A stretch of DNA of 31,623 nt from the NCBI GenBank assembly GCA_964412235.1, contig CAYPNT010000029.1:1-31623 (forward strand). Direction: 5' to 3'. Below, in pieces: positions 7,231 through 15,776 of the stretch (its first letter is position 1; each line of letters starts with the position of its first letter). A program made the translations under genes and the position numbers. The stretch is from JAYZQT01 sp964412235. Lineage in GTDB: Bacteria > Pseudomonadota > Alphaproteobacteria > MPNO01 > UBA830. The notes beneath the pieces are model-generated. The model ran no database searches, was not told where the DNA came from, and worked only from the letters and a program-made list of their open reading frames with translations.

Positions 7231-9558
7231 TCAAGTGGTTCGGTGGCTTGAAGGTGCTGCGGACTTTCTCAATGTAATAGTTTCCTGCTTCTCCCGTTCT
7301 GCTAGCCGAAGGGCTTGTTCTTTGGCAGCTCCGTACTGTATCGGCCACCGCTGGGAGCCATGTCCGTACCATGCGGCTGCGTCAAGCGTAAAATGAGGAT
7401 TTGTCAAATGAGGCCGAGCAAGCGCTATCAGGTCGGCCCGACCTGCTGCAATTATCGTGTTTGCTTGATCCGCTGTTGTGATGTTGCCTACCGCGATTGT
7501 TGGTATCTGGGCTTCGTTGCGAATTTGTTCAGAAAACGGTGTCTGGAACATACGACCATAAATAGGGACGGCGTCCGGTGTTGTTTGTCCGGCTGACACA
7601 TCAATGATATCGCAACCATGTTCTTTGAATATGGACGCGATCGTTACTGTGTCATCGGCTGTAATGCCCCCCGCTTCTAGCCAATCGGTCGCTGAAAGGC
7701 GGACGGATATGGGCTGGTGTTCGGGCCATACATTTCGGACCGCGTCAAAAACCTGTAGTGGAAAACGAAGTCTGTTTTTGAGATTACCGCCGTAGTAGTC
7801 ATTGCGGTGATTGGCCACTGGCGTAATGAAACTGGACAGAAGGTATCCGTGAGCCATGTGCAGTTCGATCATGTCAGCGCCGATATCCATGGCACGACAA
7901 GTTGCAGACACAAAGTCGTCGCGCACTTGTTCCATGTCGGCCCGCGTCATCTCACGTGGAATGTGCATGCCTTTTGCATGGGACAAAGGAGATGGGGCTA
8001 TAACTTCCCAGTTATCTTTCTCGAGGGGAGCATCAATGCCTTCCCAACCAACCTTTGTAGAACCTTTGCGTCCGGCATGACCCAATTGCAGGCAAAATTT
8101 AGCATCTGAATTTTTGTGAATAAAATCGATGATTTTTTGCCATGCCTCAGCCTGTGCGTCTGTATAAATTCCAGCACACCCAGGAGTGATGCGACCGTGA
8201 CTCGACACGCAGGTCATCTCAGAAAATATTAAGCCCGCACCACCCAACGCCATTGATCCGAGATGTACGAGATGAAAATCACTCGGCACACCATCTATCG
8301 ACGAATACATATCCATCGGTGATACCACTATGCGATTGACAAAAACCGTACTGCGGAGCTTAAGAGGCGTAAAAATCGGGGGCGGTTTTTCATGTTTAAG
8401 AACTAGCCCCGAACGTCGAACCTCGTCAGCAAACCAAGAATCGACCCGTTCGATGAGTAAGGGATCTCTCAGCCGAAGATTTTCGTACGTGACTTGTTTT
8501 GATCTAGACAACATAGAAAATGCTGCTTGTATTGGTCCCATTTTCCAATAACGGCGTGGGTTTTCTGTCCAGATGACAGAAATATCCGCGGCGTGTTGGG
8601 TTTTTTCGACTTCTTCACGACGCAGTTTCTCAAACTGTTGCTGTCCGGCTTTAACCGAAGTGCTATTTTCTAATGCTTCAACAAGGACAATAGCATCTTC
8701 CATTGCGAGTTTAGTGCCTGACCCAATCGAATAATGCGCCGTGTGGAGCGCATCGCCAATTAAGATATAACGATCATAATACCAGTTTTCGCATCTAACA
8801 GTCGGAAATTGCCGCCAAAGTGATTTATTTGCCGTTAGTTGGTATTTACCATGTTCTAATTGGTCTGCCCAAACTCCCTCCATATACGAGACAAGAGCAT
8901 CGTTTTCGAGGTTTGCTACTTCAGATTTTGCATTTTCCCAAGTTTCAGCCGGGGCCTCTACTATCCAGGTGCTCATGTTGTCTTTGTACTGGTAGGCGCC
9001 GAGGACCCAAATACCGTGCCCGTTTTCGGTAAAATCGAAGGTAAACGCGTTGTAGGGTTTGTTGGACCCTAACCACACAAAGTGGTTTTTTCGCCATTGT
9101 ATATCCGGTCGAAATTGATCGCTAAAAGTCTTACGAACGAAGCTGTTGATGCCGTCTGCTCCCACAACAAGATCGGCATCTATTCCGGAAAAATTTGTTA
9201 TTTCGGCCGAATACTCAATACGAACCCCAACATTTTCGCACCTTTTTTGAAGAATTTTTAGAAGTTCTATACGCCCACAACCACAGAACCCATGGCCCGT
9301 GGAACGGATAATTTCCCCATGTAAAATAAAATCAATTTCGTCCCAGTACGCAAATTGACCGGTGATAGATTCATAGCTTTCGGGATCATTTTTTAGAAAT
9401 TGATCAAGGGTTTCGTCCGAAAAAACTACACCAAATCCAAAGGTGTCGTCAGGAGCATTTCGTTCAAACACGGTAATTTCATGTCTGGGCCATTTCTTTT
9501 TTGCGAGGAGGGCAAAGTAAAGGCCACCGGGCCCGCCTCCGATTATTACTATTCTCAT
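7231..9558 (-). CDS. Bifunctional flavin monooxygenase / Old Yellow Enzyme, salicylyl-CoA 5-hydroxylase or 2-aminobenzoyl-CoA monooxygenase/reductase type
   Basis: A 775-residue fusion. Residues 1 to about 390 form a class A FAD monooxygenase: GGGPGG at 7-12 binds the FAD ADP part, and GDALHTAH (D269) is the second FAD motif. Residues about 395-760 form an FMN-dependent Old Yellow Enzyme barrel, with QLGHAGRK, the paired active-site histidines H567 and H570 (HMAHGYLL), and NHRNDYYGG. The same architecture is known in 2-aminobenzoyl-CoA monooxygenase/reductase and in proteins annotated as salicylyl-CoA 5-hydroxylase, which hydroxylate and then reduce an aryl-CoA in the cytosol. The length is normal and both halves look intact. 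GGA lies six bases before the ATG. The divergent CoA ligase starting 64 bases away fits supply of the thioester. Which aryl acid is used is not visible. Confidence 0.85.
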   Translation of the reverse strand: MRIVIIGGGPGGLYFALLAKKKWPRHEITVFERNAPDDTFGFGVVFSDETLDQFLKNDPESYESITGQFAYWDEIDFILHGEIIRSTGHGFCGCGRIELLKILQKRCENVGVRIEYSAEITNFSGIDADLVVGADGINSFVRKTFSDQFRPDIQWRKNHFVWLGSNKPYNAFTFDFTENGHGIWVLGAYQYKDNMSTWIVEAPAETWENAKSEVANLENDALVSYMEGVWADQLEHGKYQLTANKSLWRQFPTVRCENWYYDRYILIGDALHTAHYSIGSGTKLAMEDAIVLVEALENSTSVKAGQQQFEKLRREEVEKTQHAADISVIWTENPRRYWKMGPIQAAFSMLSRSKQVTYENLRLRDPLLIERVDSWFADEVRRSGLVLKHEKPPPIFTPLKLRSTVFVNRIVVSPMDMYSSIDGVPSDFHLVHLGSMALGGAGLIFSEMTCVSSHGRITPGCAGIYTDAQAEAWQKIIDFIHKNSDAKFCLQLGHAGRKGSTKVGWEGIDAPLEKDNWEVIAPSPLSHAKGMHIPREMTRADMEQVRDDFVSATCRAMDIGADMIELHMAHGYLLSSFITPVANHRNDYYGGNLKNRLRFPLQVFDAVRNVWPEHQPISVRLSATDWLEAGGITADDTVTIASIFKEHGCDIIDVSAGQTTPDAVPIYGRMFQTPFSEQIRNEAQIPTIAVGNITTADQANTIIAAGRADLIALARPHLTNPHFTLDAAAWYGHGSQRWPIQYGAAKEQALRLAEREKQETITLRKSAAPSSHRTT

Positions 9559-9605
9559 AGGTTTCCGATTTGCTATCTCAAATGGTTAGCGCGATCATGC
9601 GCCGA

Positions 9606-9613
9606 AAGGGAGA
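9606..9613 (+). promoter_or_regulatory. Ribosome binding site of the CoA ligase
   Basis: AAGGGAGA lies nine bases before the ATG at 9623 and fixes that start. The whole space between the divergent monooxygenase and ligase genes is only 64 bases, so their promoters and any regulator site must overlap or lie inside the coding ends; I could not identify a convincing -35/-10 pair. Confidence 0.6.
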
Positions 9614-9622
9614 ACAAATTCA

Positions 9623-10915
9623 ATGCTATTGCCTTTACCGGAATCTCGTCAAATTATCTTTGAACAACAGAGTGTTCTCAAAAAACTCGCATTTAAACGG
9701 GCAAAACTAGCAAAATGGTATCGAGGTAAGTTGGATCATATAAATGAAGATCGGCTTGATGATCCTGAGGTTTGGCAAACAATCCCAATTGTCGACAAGG
9801 AGGTGCTTCGAAAACTTTCTCATGATGAGTTCATGGACCAATTCTGTATAGCTACACCAAAAGATATCGCGGAATATTGGCGCTCTGGAGGAACGACGGG
9901 AACCCCAGTTTTTTACCCACGTACATTTAAGGATGTCGACTACGGCCTTATTACCTGGGGTAGGTCGTTTCCTGCTATGGGTATAGGACCGGGGGATTTA
10001 TGCCATATATCTTTTCCAATAGGGGTACATCCTGCTGGTCAGATTTGGGCCAGATCCGCCCATCTGTTTGGCGTTGGAATGGCCTGGGTTGGGGCAGGAA
10101 ATTCTGTTCCGTCGGCTGTCCAATTGGACTTGGTTCTGACTCTTAAGCCAACGGTTCTAATTGCTATGCCGAGTTTCGCTCTACACCTGGCGAATCTCGC
10201 GGCCGAAAGAAACATCGACCTATCTGAATCCAGTGTTACAAAAATTGTCTGTTCCGCTGAGCCGCTTTCTGATGCCAAACGGGCTAAACTGGCGAGAATG
10301 TGGGGAGCAGAAGTGTATAATGTGTTCGGCATGAGTGAAGCGGGGCTGATGGGGGCAGAAGGTGAGGCCCATGACGGTATGCATATCTGGTCGGACATGT
10401 TTTTCATTGAGGTGGTGGATCCTAAAACGGGCGAAATTTGCCCCGATGGTAAAGAAGGTCATTTGTGCCAAACACCTCTTTGGACGGGACACGCTACACC
10501 GTTTCTGAGATGGAATGCCGGTGATATTGTCCAATATATTGATCAAGGTGAAAGTCGCAGTGAATTTGCTGATTTGTTTCCTATGATTCGACATACAAAC
10601 CGGACAACAGGGTTTTTTAAAATACGTGGTGTGAATGTAAACCATACTGAATTTGAAGATTTTATCTTTTCTAAACCGGCAATAAATGATTTCCAAGCTG
10701 TGCTTGTTACCGACAAGGATCAGTTGGAGACGCTCAATGTCCTCATTGAGGTGCGGCGTGACGATAATCAGGCTATAGTTGCAGACGATCTTACGGTTGG
10801 TATAAAACGTAGTTTCGAAATTACACCCCGCGTAGAAGTTCTTGCGGTTGGCACCCTTGCAAAGCAATTTGAAAATTCGATAAAAGCACCGAGATTTGTT
10901 GATCGAAGAGATTAA
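9623..10915 (+). CDS. AMP-forming aryl-CoA ligase, phenylacetate-CoA ligase (PaaK)-like
   Basis: A 430-residue member of the adenylate-forming superfamily, of the short PaaK type. It would activate a carboxylic acid with ATP and CoA to the acyl-CoA thioester through an acyl-AMP. The phosphate-binding loop is SGGTTGTP (88-95; SSGTTG is more usual), the adenine/active-site motif is VFGMSEAG (234-241), R296...GD301 is the ribose-binding motif, and KIRGVNVN leads into the C-terminal lid with a conserved SIKAPRFVDRR end. Cytosolic, without signal peptide. Position and divergent orientation relative to the monooxygenase/OYE fusion suggest an aromatic acid such as salicylate, anthranilate or a related compound as substrate; phenylacetate is unlikely because no paaABCDE genes are present in the window. 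Confidence 0.85.
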   Translation: MLLPLPESRQIIFEQQSVLKKLAFKRAKLAKWYRGKLDHINEDRLDDPEVWQTIPIVDKEVLRKLSHDEFMDQFCIATPKDIAEYWRSGGTTGTPVFYPRTFKDVDYGLITWGRSFPAMGIGPGDLCHISFPIGVHPAGQIWARSAHLFGVGMAWVGAGNSVPSAVQLDLVLTLKPTVLIAMPSFALHLANLAAERNIDLSESSVTKIVCSAEPLSDAKRAKLARMWGAEVYNVFGMSEAGLMGAEGEAHDGMHIWSDMFFIEVVDPKTGEICPDGKEGHLCQTPLWTGHATPFLRWNAGDIVQYIDQGESRSEFADLFPMIRHTNRTTGFFKIRGVNVNHTEFEDFIFSKPAINDFQAVLVTDKDQLETLNVLIEVRRDDNQAIVADDLTVGIKRSFEITPRVEVLAVGTLAKQFENSIKAPRFVDRRD

Positions 10916-10993
10916 AGTTTCTTATCTGCTTCGATTTCCCCAGTACACAAAAATACTTTAAGTTGAACGTAGTTTTAGGAGTAATTAATTTAC

Positions 10994-12016
10994 ATGAGCG
11001 GTATAGAACGCGCAAACGGCCATAAGCCTGCGGGTATTTCGTCTCTTTTTAATCCAGCTTTGGCGGATGCCCCACGACCTGACCCAGCAACACTTGAATA
11101 TGATCTAGATCAGGCACTATCATCAATATTACCACTTCAGGCGCGGGCCCCCGAGGATTCTTTTTCTGCTTCGTACCTCGGTACAGAGCGTGAAGGAAAC
11201 GCGGTTCTGATTTCAGAGGATGGTCTGTTACTAACCATAGGTTATCTCATAAGTGAGTGTGATATTATTACGGTTGGAACCCGAATTGGTGGTGTCGCCC
11301 AAGCACACACTATAGCGTATGACTATGAGACCGGGTTCGGGCTCATGCGCACTACGGACAACTTAGGAGTTTCCCCTATCGAACTTGGGCATTCTGCAAA
11401 TGTAAAAGAGGGAGATATATTAACCGTAGGCGCACACGGTGGTGCAGCGCAGGCAATAGCTGCAGAAATATCATCAGTACGAGAATTTGCAGGTTATTGG
11501 GAGTATTTGATTTCCGGTGCAATATTTACGGAACCACCGCACCCGACATGGTCCGGTGCGGCACTTATTGATAATGAGGGCAAGTTAGTAGGTGTCGGGT
11601 CTCTATTTGTTCAAGATGCCGAAGAAGAAAACGCGGAAAAACAGCCAGGTAACATGTTTGTCCCGGTCGATCTTTTAAAACCTATTTTTGAAGCCCTGTT
11701 AGAAAATGGGCGGACGGAACATCCGGCACGGCCTTGGCTTGGTATTTACACGGTCGAAACAATGGGTCACTTGCTTATAACTTCGGTATCCCAGCGCGGA
11801 CCAGCAACAAACGCTGGTGTGCTGCCCGGGGATGTTGTTTTAGCCGTGAATGGTCAAGACGTTAAAAGTCTCAGTGAGCTTTATCGCGAAATATGGGGTT
11901 CAGGAGAAGCAGGCGTGCCCGTCGACCTTGCAATCTTGCGTGATCAAAAGATGATCGAAATTTCTGTGATAACAGTGGATCGTGCTCGGATAATGCGGCG
12001 GCCTTCTTCCCACTGA
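10994..12016 (+). CDS. PDZ protein with degenerate trypsin-like (S1C) domain
   Basis: A 340-residue relative of HtrA proteases. Residues about 60-235 align with the trypsin-like fold and 245-335 form one PDZ domain (RPWLGI, GVLPGDVVLAVNG). The triad is broken: the His position (TNNHVV in active members) reads TIGYLI with Y84, the Asp position (DPKTDLAL) reads DYETGFGL with G114, and only the Ser is kept (TWSGAA, S187) without the oxyanion GNSGGP. It cannot work as a classical serine protease and is better seen as a binding protein. There is no signal peptide: the first 40 residues are polar, so it may be cytosolic. AGGAG at 10977-10981 lies 12 bases before the ATG. It is 78 bases downstream of the CoA ligase, with no obvious functional link. 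Confidence 0.8.
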   Translation: MSGIERANGHKPAGISSLFNPALADAPRPDPATLEYDLDQALSSILPLQARAPEDSFSASYLGTEREGNAVLISEDGLLLTIGYLISECDIITVGTRIGGVAQAHTIAYDYETGFGLMRTTDNLGVSPIELGHSANVKEGDILTVGAHGGAAQAIAAEISSVREFAGYWEYLISGAIFTEPPHPTWSGAALIDNEGKLVGVGSLFVQDAEEENAEKQPGNMFVPVDLLKPIFEALLENGRTEHPARPWLGIYTVETMGHLLITSVSQRGPATNAGVLPGDVVLAVNGQDVKSLSELYREIWGSGEAGVPVDLAILRDQKMIEISVITVDRARIMRRPSSH

Positions 12017-12211
12017 GTTACATGAGTATAATGTTTAGCTGCCAGATTATAAAAAAGGTGACAGTAACATTCCTTGTATAAAATACCCATTTAGAGCTTT
12101 AAATAGAAAGATTGATTTTCGCTATCTTCATGCTATTTCCGGTTTCTCGCGCCCTCACTACGAGAATTGTTCAGGCTTTGTTCAGTTGCTTAGTTAGTAT
12201 CACCCGTCAAA

Positions 12212-13084
12212 ATGGATAGTTATTTAGGTTGTGAACATTTTTCGGGTATGGCGTCCATCGCTGCTCGTTACGACGCCTTTATATTGGATGTTTGGGGGGT
12301 TCTTCACGACGGAGTTAAATTGTATCCGGGCGTCGTTGAGACCCTTAACAAATTAACCGACGCGTCAAAACCATTTGTAATGCTGACTAATGCTCCGAGG
12401 CGCAGTAAGACCGTTGCAGGATCTATGGTGGAGATGGGTATGCCACAAAACTTTTGTTCCAATATCATGTCGTCTGGTGAGGCCACATATAACGATTTGT
12501 ATGAGAGATCAGCCCCTTTTTATGAGAACATTGGTAATCGCTTCTTTCATACTGGTCCGAAACGCGACCGTGGACTTTTCCAAGGTTTAGACTGGGAAGA
12601 AGCAAAGACGTTGAATGATTGTGACCTCATCGTTAATACCGGCCCTTGGCACGATGGAGAAACCATTTCCGATTATGAAGAGATATTGCGATTAGGCGCT
12701 GAAAAACAAATTCCAATGCTTTGCGCAAATCCTGATTTAGAGGTGGTGCGGGGAGGGCAAAAGATTATTTGTGCGGGTGCGTTGGCGGTTCGCTTCCTCC
12801 AACTTGGGGGTTTGGTGCGTTGGCTTGGTAAGCCAAAAATCGAAATATATGACTATTGTTTTAGGTTGTTGGAAAATGTGGACAAGAAGCACATAGCGGC
12901 CGTCGGGGATTCCTTTCGAACAGATTTGGCGGGCGCACGCAACGCGGGCATTGATTCAATACTGGTTTGTGGAGGAATTCATTCTGCGGAGCTTACTCCT
13001 GCTTCTAGGTTGACCGCTATCGAGAAGTTAGCTTCAGAATGGAGAGTAATGCCGGTAGCTTCCATTGATGGCTTCACTTGGTGA
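12212..13084 (+). CDS. TIGR01459 family HAD hydrolase (NagD-like)
   Basis: A 290-residue haloacid-dehalogenase superfamily protein of the alphaproteobacterial TIGR01459 group, with a C2-type cap as in NagD phosphatases. Motif I is ILDVWGVLHDG: D26 is the nucleophile, but the usual second Asp of DxD is Trp (W28), as in this subfamily. Motif II is MLTNAPR (T around 60), motif III the Lys in WLGKPK, and motif IV GDSFRTDLAGA near 240. A small-molecule phosphatase role is the default guess; the substrate is unknown. Preceded by 195 bases without a gene, in which GTGACA (12058-12063) and TATAAAAT (12077-12084) might form a weak promoter. No strong ribosome binding site is seen before the ATG. Confidence 0.88.
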   Translation: MDSYLGCEHFSGMASIAARYDAFILDVWGVLHDGVKLYPGVVETLNKLTDASKPFVMLTNAPRRSKTVAGSMVEMGMPQNFCSNIMSSGEATYNDLYERSAPFYENIGNRFFHTGPKRDRGLFQGLDWEEAKTLNDCDLIVNTGPWHDGETISDYEEILRLGAEKQIPMLCANPDLEVVRGGQKIICAGALAVRFLQLGGLVRWLGKPKIEIYDYCFRLLENVDKKHIAAVGDSFRTDLAGARNAGIDSILVCGGIHSAELTPASRLTAIEKLASEWRVMPVASIDGFTW

Positions 13085-13148
13085 ATTGCAGAATACAAAA
13101 TCAATAGGCCTGTAGACATACAACTAAGAACATGGCAAAGCCCGACCC

Positions 13149-14324
13149 GTGTATGCGCTAATTTTTACTGTTTTTGTTGACACTGTCGGTTTTGGTATTG
13201 TCCTACCATTGCTACCGCTTTACGCGCAGGCATTTGGTGCTTCGCCCGAATTAGTAACGCTAGTGGCTGTAAGTTTTACAATGGGGCAAGCTCTATTCGG
13301 CCCATTTTGGGGTTGGATGAGCGACAGGTTGGGTCGAAAACCGGTTTTGCTCCTTACAATTAGTGGAACCTTATGTGCATACGTTTTATTGGCCTTCACG
13401 AGCAGTTTAATGATGCTTTTTTTGGTTCGTTTTATTGGGGGTGCTATGGCCGCCAATATGGGTGTCGCGAACGCATTAGTTGCAGATATTACTACTGCTG
13501 AGGATCGAACAAAGAATATAGCGCGACTGAGTGCGGCCGCTGGTTTAGGATTTGTGGCAGGCCCAGCGATCGGTGGTATTCTTGCTGGTGTGGATGTAGG
13601 AGGTTCTCCATTCTTCCTGCCCTACTTTACAGCAGCGGTGTTTTCTGCCTTTGCACTTGTTGTGGCCGTAACGACGATAAAAGAAACCGTCGGGCGTTAT
13701 CAGAGATCAAAAGCGTTAGAAAGACCAATCTTTCGAGGATGGTATGCTACGTTGCAAAATTCTCAAACTCGGGTGTTACTCTTTTTAATGTTTGCTCCAC
13801 CCTTTGTGTTTGCAGGTATCGAAGTTGTGATTGTTTTATGGTCCGAGAGGGCCTGGGGGTGGGGACCCCAAGAGAACGGTTATTTTTATGCCTGGATGGG
13901 CGGTTGTCATGTTTTGTTGCAGTGGCTTTTGATCGGACCGTTAGCCAAATGGTTGGGGGAACGAACCCTAATTACTATTGGAGCTTTTTCGCTCGGCGCT
14001 GGTTGTGTCGTTATGCCACTAGTGACGTTTGAAATGGGTTTGTATGTGGCCGCACTACTTATGATCTTGGGCACCGCCGCGTGTACATCTTCACTCAATA
14101 GCCTACTCTCACAATCGGCTGAAGCCAGTTCTAGAGGAACACAATTGGGTCTGGGGCAAGCCTTTGCGGGATCTGGACGAATTATCGGACCTGCGCTTTC
14201 TGGTGTTGTATTTGCCTCTTTAGGTATGGACTGGCCATTTTTCTTTGGCGCAATCGCAATGTTAATGATGGCGTTGGGAAGTCGACTAATCATGGCCAGG
14301 CGTGCTTCCGATATTGTTTTATAA
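13149..14324 (+). CDS. MFS transporter, TetA/multidrug efflux-like
   Basis: A 391-residue major facilitator with about 12 hydrophobic segments in the inner membrane, most like the TetA/drug:H+ antiporter branch. D10 lies in the first helix motif DTVGFG typical of that branch, and the loop 2-3 motif A reads GWMSDRLGRKP (55-65). The substrate is unknown. Translation must start at GTG 13149: the frame is closed by TAA at 13125-13127, and GTG gives exactly the usual beginning of these proteins (short tail, then helix 1). An ATG at 13132 is in another frame and stops after nine codons. It follows the HAD gene by 64 bases and could share its transcript. No TetR-like regulator is nearby. Confidence 0.88.
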   Translation: MYALIFTVFVDTVGFGIVLPLLPLYAQAFGASPELVTLVAVSFTMGQALFGPFWGWMSDRLGRKPVLLLTISGTLCAYVLLAFTSSLMMLFLVRFIGGAMAANMGVANALVADITTAEDRTKNIARLSAAAGLGFVAGPAIGGILAGVDVGGSPFFLPYFTAAVFSAFALVVAVTTIKETVGRYQRSKALERPIFRGWYATLQNSQTRVLLFLMFAPPFVFAGIEVVIVLWSERAWGWGPQENGYFYAWMGGCHVLLQWLLIGPLAKWLGERTLITIGAFSLGAGCVVMPLVTFEMGLYVAALLMILGTAACTSSLNSLLSQSAEASSRGTQLGLGQAFAGSGRIIGPALSGVVFASLGMDWPFFFGAIAMLMMALGSRLIMARRASDIVL

Positions 14325-14348
14325 CAATAGAAAAGTTACGGAAGAATT

Positions 14349-14367
14349 CTTGACGAAGCTTGTCAAG
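14349..14367. repeat. Dyad symmetry between MFS gene and rpmB
   Basis: CTTGAC (14349-14354) and GTCAAG (14362-14367) form a perfect six-base inverted repeat around GAAGCTT. No T run follows, so it is not a standard terminator. The left arm also contains TTGACG (14350-14355), which at 17 bases from TACAAG (14373-14378) would make a reasonable rpmB promoter, so the dyad could be an operator or simply overlap the -35 box. Confidence 0.35.
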
Positions 14368-14442
14368 CCAACTACAAGTTCGCGCTTTCTGAGTATCTTG
14401 TGATACCATTAAAACTATACGCAATATTATCAGGAATATAAA

Positions 14443-14733
14443 ATGTCTAGACGATGTGCCATGACCGGAAAGGGTGTGCTTGCTGGCAACAATGTTAGCC
14501 ATGCACACAATAAAACCCGCCGTCGGTTTTTACCTAACCTACAGACCACATCTCTTCTATCTGATGCATTAGATAAGACGGTACGCCTCCGCCTTTCTGT
14601 TAAGGCTATCAGAACAATTGAACAAAAAGGTGGCCTGGATCGCTATCTTATGGAAACGGCCGATATAAAACTTCCTGAAGAGGCCCGTGTGCTCAAGCGT
14701 AAAGTAAAGAAAGCACTGATAACGGCTGGTTGA
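14443..14733 (+). CDS. rpmB: 50S ribosomal protein L28
   Basis: A 96-residue large-subunit ribosomal protein. The family signature is the start SRRCAMTGKG, followed by NNVSHAHNKTRRRFLPNLQ, and a basic C-terminus that contacts 23S rRNA. The length matches alphaproteobacterial L28, and the composition is lysine/arginine-rich as expected. It stands alone, without rpmG beside it, which is common in alphaproteobacteria. A candidate promoter TTGACG-N17-TACAAG lies at 14350-14378. The gene is convergent with the nitroreductase gene, 47 bases apart. Confidence 0.97.
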   Translation: MSRRCAMTGKGVLAGNNVSHAHNKTRRRFLPNLQTTSLLSDALDKTVRLRLSVKAIRTIEQKGGLDRYLMETADIKLPEEARVLKRKVKKALITAG

Positions 14734-14780
14734 GGGCTTGTCAGGATTCTGAAAAAGAGCCCCATAGAACGTGCGTCGGC

Positions 14781-15434
14781 CTATATAATCTCACATACTT
14801 CGCTGAAATCATAACGGTATAACCTAGGGCTCGTTATGCCCTCAAGGTCACCATAGCCGATATTGCACAAGAAATTAGACTTCCAATTCTTACCGTTAAG
14901 AAAAGCCTTGTCCGCGGCATCGGTATCAAACCCCCCCATCCCGCCTGCATCAAGCCCAAGAGCGCGTACCGCCATGATTAGATACGCTCCTTGGAGCGTG
15001 CTTTGTTGAAACGCAAATTTTTCCGCAAGTTGCGAATTTTCCTCGAATTTTTTTCCCAATTCCGGACGAACCGGATACAGCTTGGGAAAATCTGTATAAA
15101 AATCCTGATCGAAAGCAAGCAGAGCCGTTACCGGTGCTGTCATGGTCTGTTCGACGTTAGCAGGCATAAGACACGGCCTAAGTTTTTCTTTTGCTTCATT
15201 TGACCGAATAAAGATTAATCTACCGGGCTGGGTGTTCGAACTCGTGGACCCATATTTTACTAAATCATAGATCTCCCTTAATTGGCTATCGGTGACCCCC
15301 CTTTTCTGCCAAGCGTGGTGGGTCCTTGATTCTCGGAAAATAAGATCTAACGAGTGGTTATCTAAATGTGAAATTTTTTCGCGAGAAGTGGTGATGCGTT
15401 CCCGTGCCTCTAGCAAGTCTTTTTTTTCGAACAT
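14781..15434 (-). CDS. Nitroreductase family protein, RutE (malonic semialdehyde reductase)-like
   Basis: A 217-residue FMN-dependent oxidoreductase of the nitroreductase superfamily. It follows the RutE/HadB subgroup closely: LIFRESRTHHAW (32-42, phosphate-binding Arg), YGSTSSNTQPGR, APVTALLAFD, LQGAYLIMAVRALGLDAGGM and NFLCNIGYGD. RutE reduces malonic semialdehyde to 3-hydroxypropionate during pyrimidine breakdown. No other rut gene is present here, so the physiological substrate may differ. The N-terminus is some 20-25 residues longer and more charged than in typical RutE. GGGGA lies upstream of the ATG on the minus strand. It is divergent from the solute-binding protein gene across a 349-base spacer. 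Confidence 0.85.
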   Translation of the reverse strand: MFEKKDLLEARERITTSREKISHLDNHSLDLIFRESRTHHAWQKRGVTDSQLREIYDLVKYGSTSSNTQPGRLIFIRSNEAKEKLRPCLMPANVEQTMTAPVTALLAFDQDFYTDFPKLYPVRPELGKKFEENSQLAEKFAFQQSTLQGAYLIMAVRALGLDAGGMGGFDTDAADKAFLNGKNWKSNFLCNIGYGDLEGITSPRLYRYDFSEVCEII

Positions 15435-15747
15435 TCGTTAATTTCCCCAAGCGGTTTGTGCGTATTTATTTTTAAGTGTTTTGATTTTAAACTCAATTGC
15501 AAGGTACCCCAACACTTTTTGAATCGTGTGGCTCTCTGTACCGCAATAAATCAAAGAAGCGCTGATTAAAAAACCGTTCTTCGGACCCTTCGTATGGGGA
15601 ATTTTTTGTCGCCAAACCGTTAGGAGGGTATGCTCACTGAGTCAATCTGCTCGAATTCGCTGAAATGAGTTTCGTAGGTGACTAAAATTATCAACAGATT
15701 GCATTTCTTTATTTTGTGCCTTCGTGTTAAACAACAAAACCGTAATA

Positions 15748-15753
15748 TATACT
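15748..15753 (+). promoter_or_regulatory. Candidate -10 box of the solute-binding protein gene
   Basis: TATACT matches the sigma-70 -10 consensus in five of six bases and lies 30 bases before the start codon, which would leave a short leader containing the ribosome binding site. The -35 region at the right distance (TGTTAA) is poor, so the promoter may depend on an activator or the call may be wrong. Confidence 0.3.
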
Positions 15754-15770
15754 AAACTTAAGGCTCCAAT

Positions 15771-15776
15771 GGAGGA
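15771..15776 (+). promoter_or_regulatory. Ribosome binding site deciding the solute-binding protein start
   Basis: GGAGGA lies seven bases before the ATG at 15784. It selects this start over an in-frame GTG at 15724 that would add 20 residues before the signal peptide. Confidence 0.8.

Noticed and set aside
10220..10867. 215-codon minus-strand frame inside the CoA ligase
   Set aside because: Shadow of a conserved gene; translation looks random (Cys/His/Arg-rich, no domain).
14734..14780. GGGCT...AGCCC as a terminator after rpmB
   Set aside because: Only five base pairs with a loop of about 20 bases and no T run.
15622..15668. AGGAGGG followed by ATG and a 12-codon frame as a leader peptide
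   Set aside because: The gap between the Shine-Dalgarno-like sequence and the ATG is too short, and the peptide has no attenuator-like residue run or following terminator.
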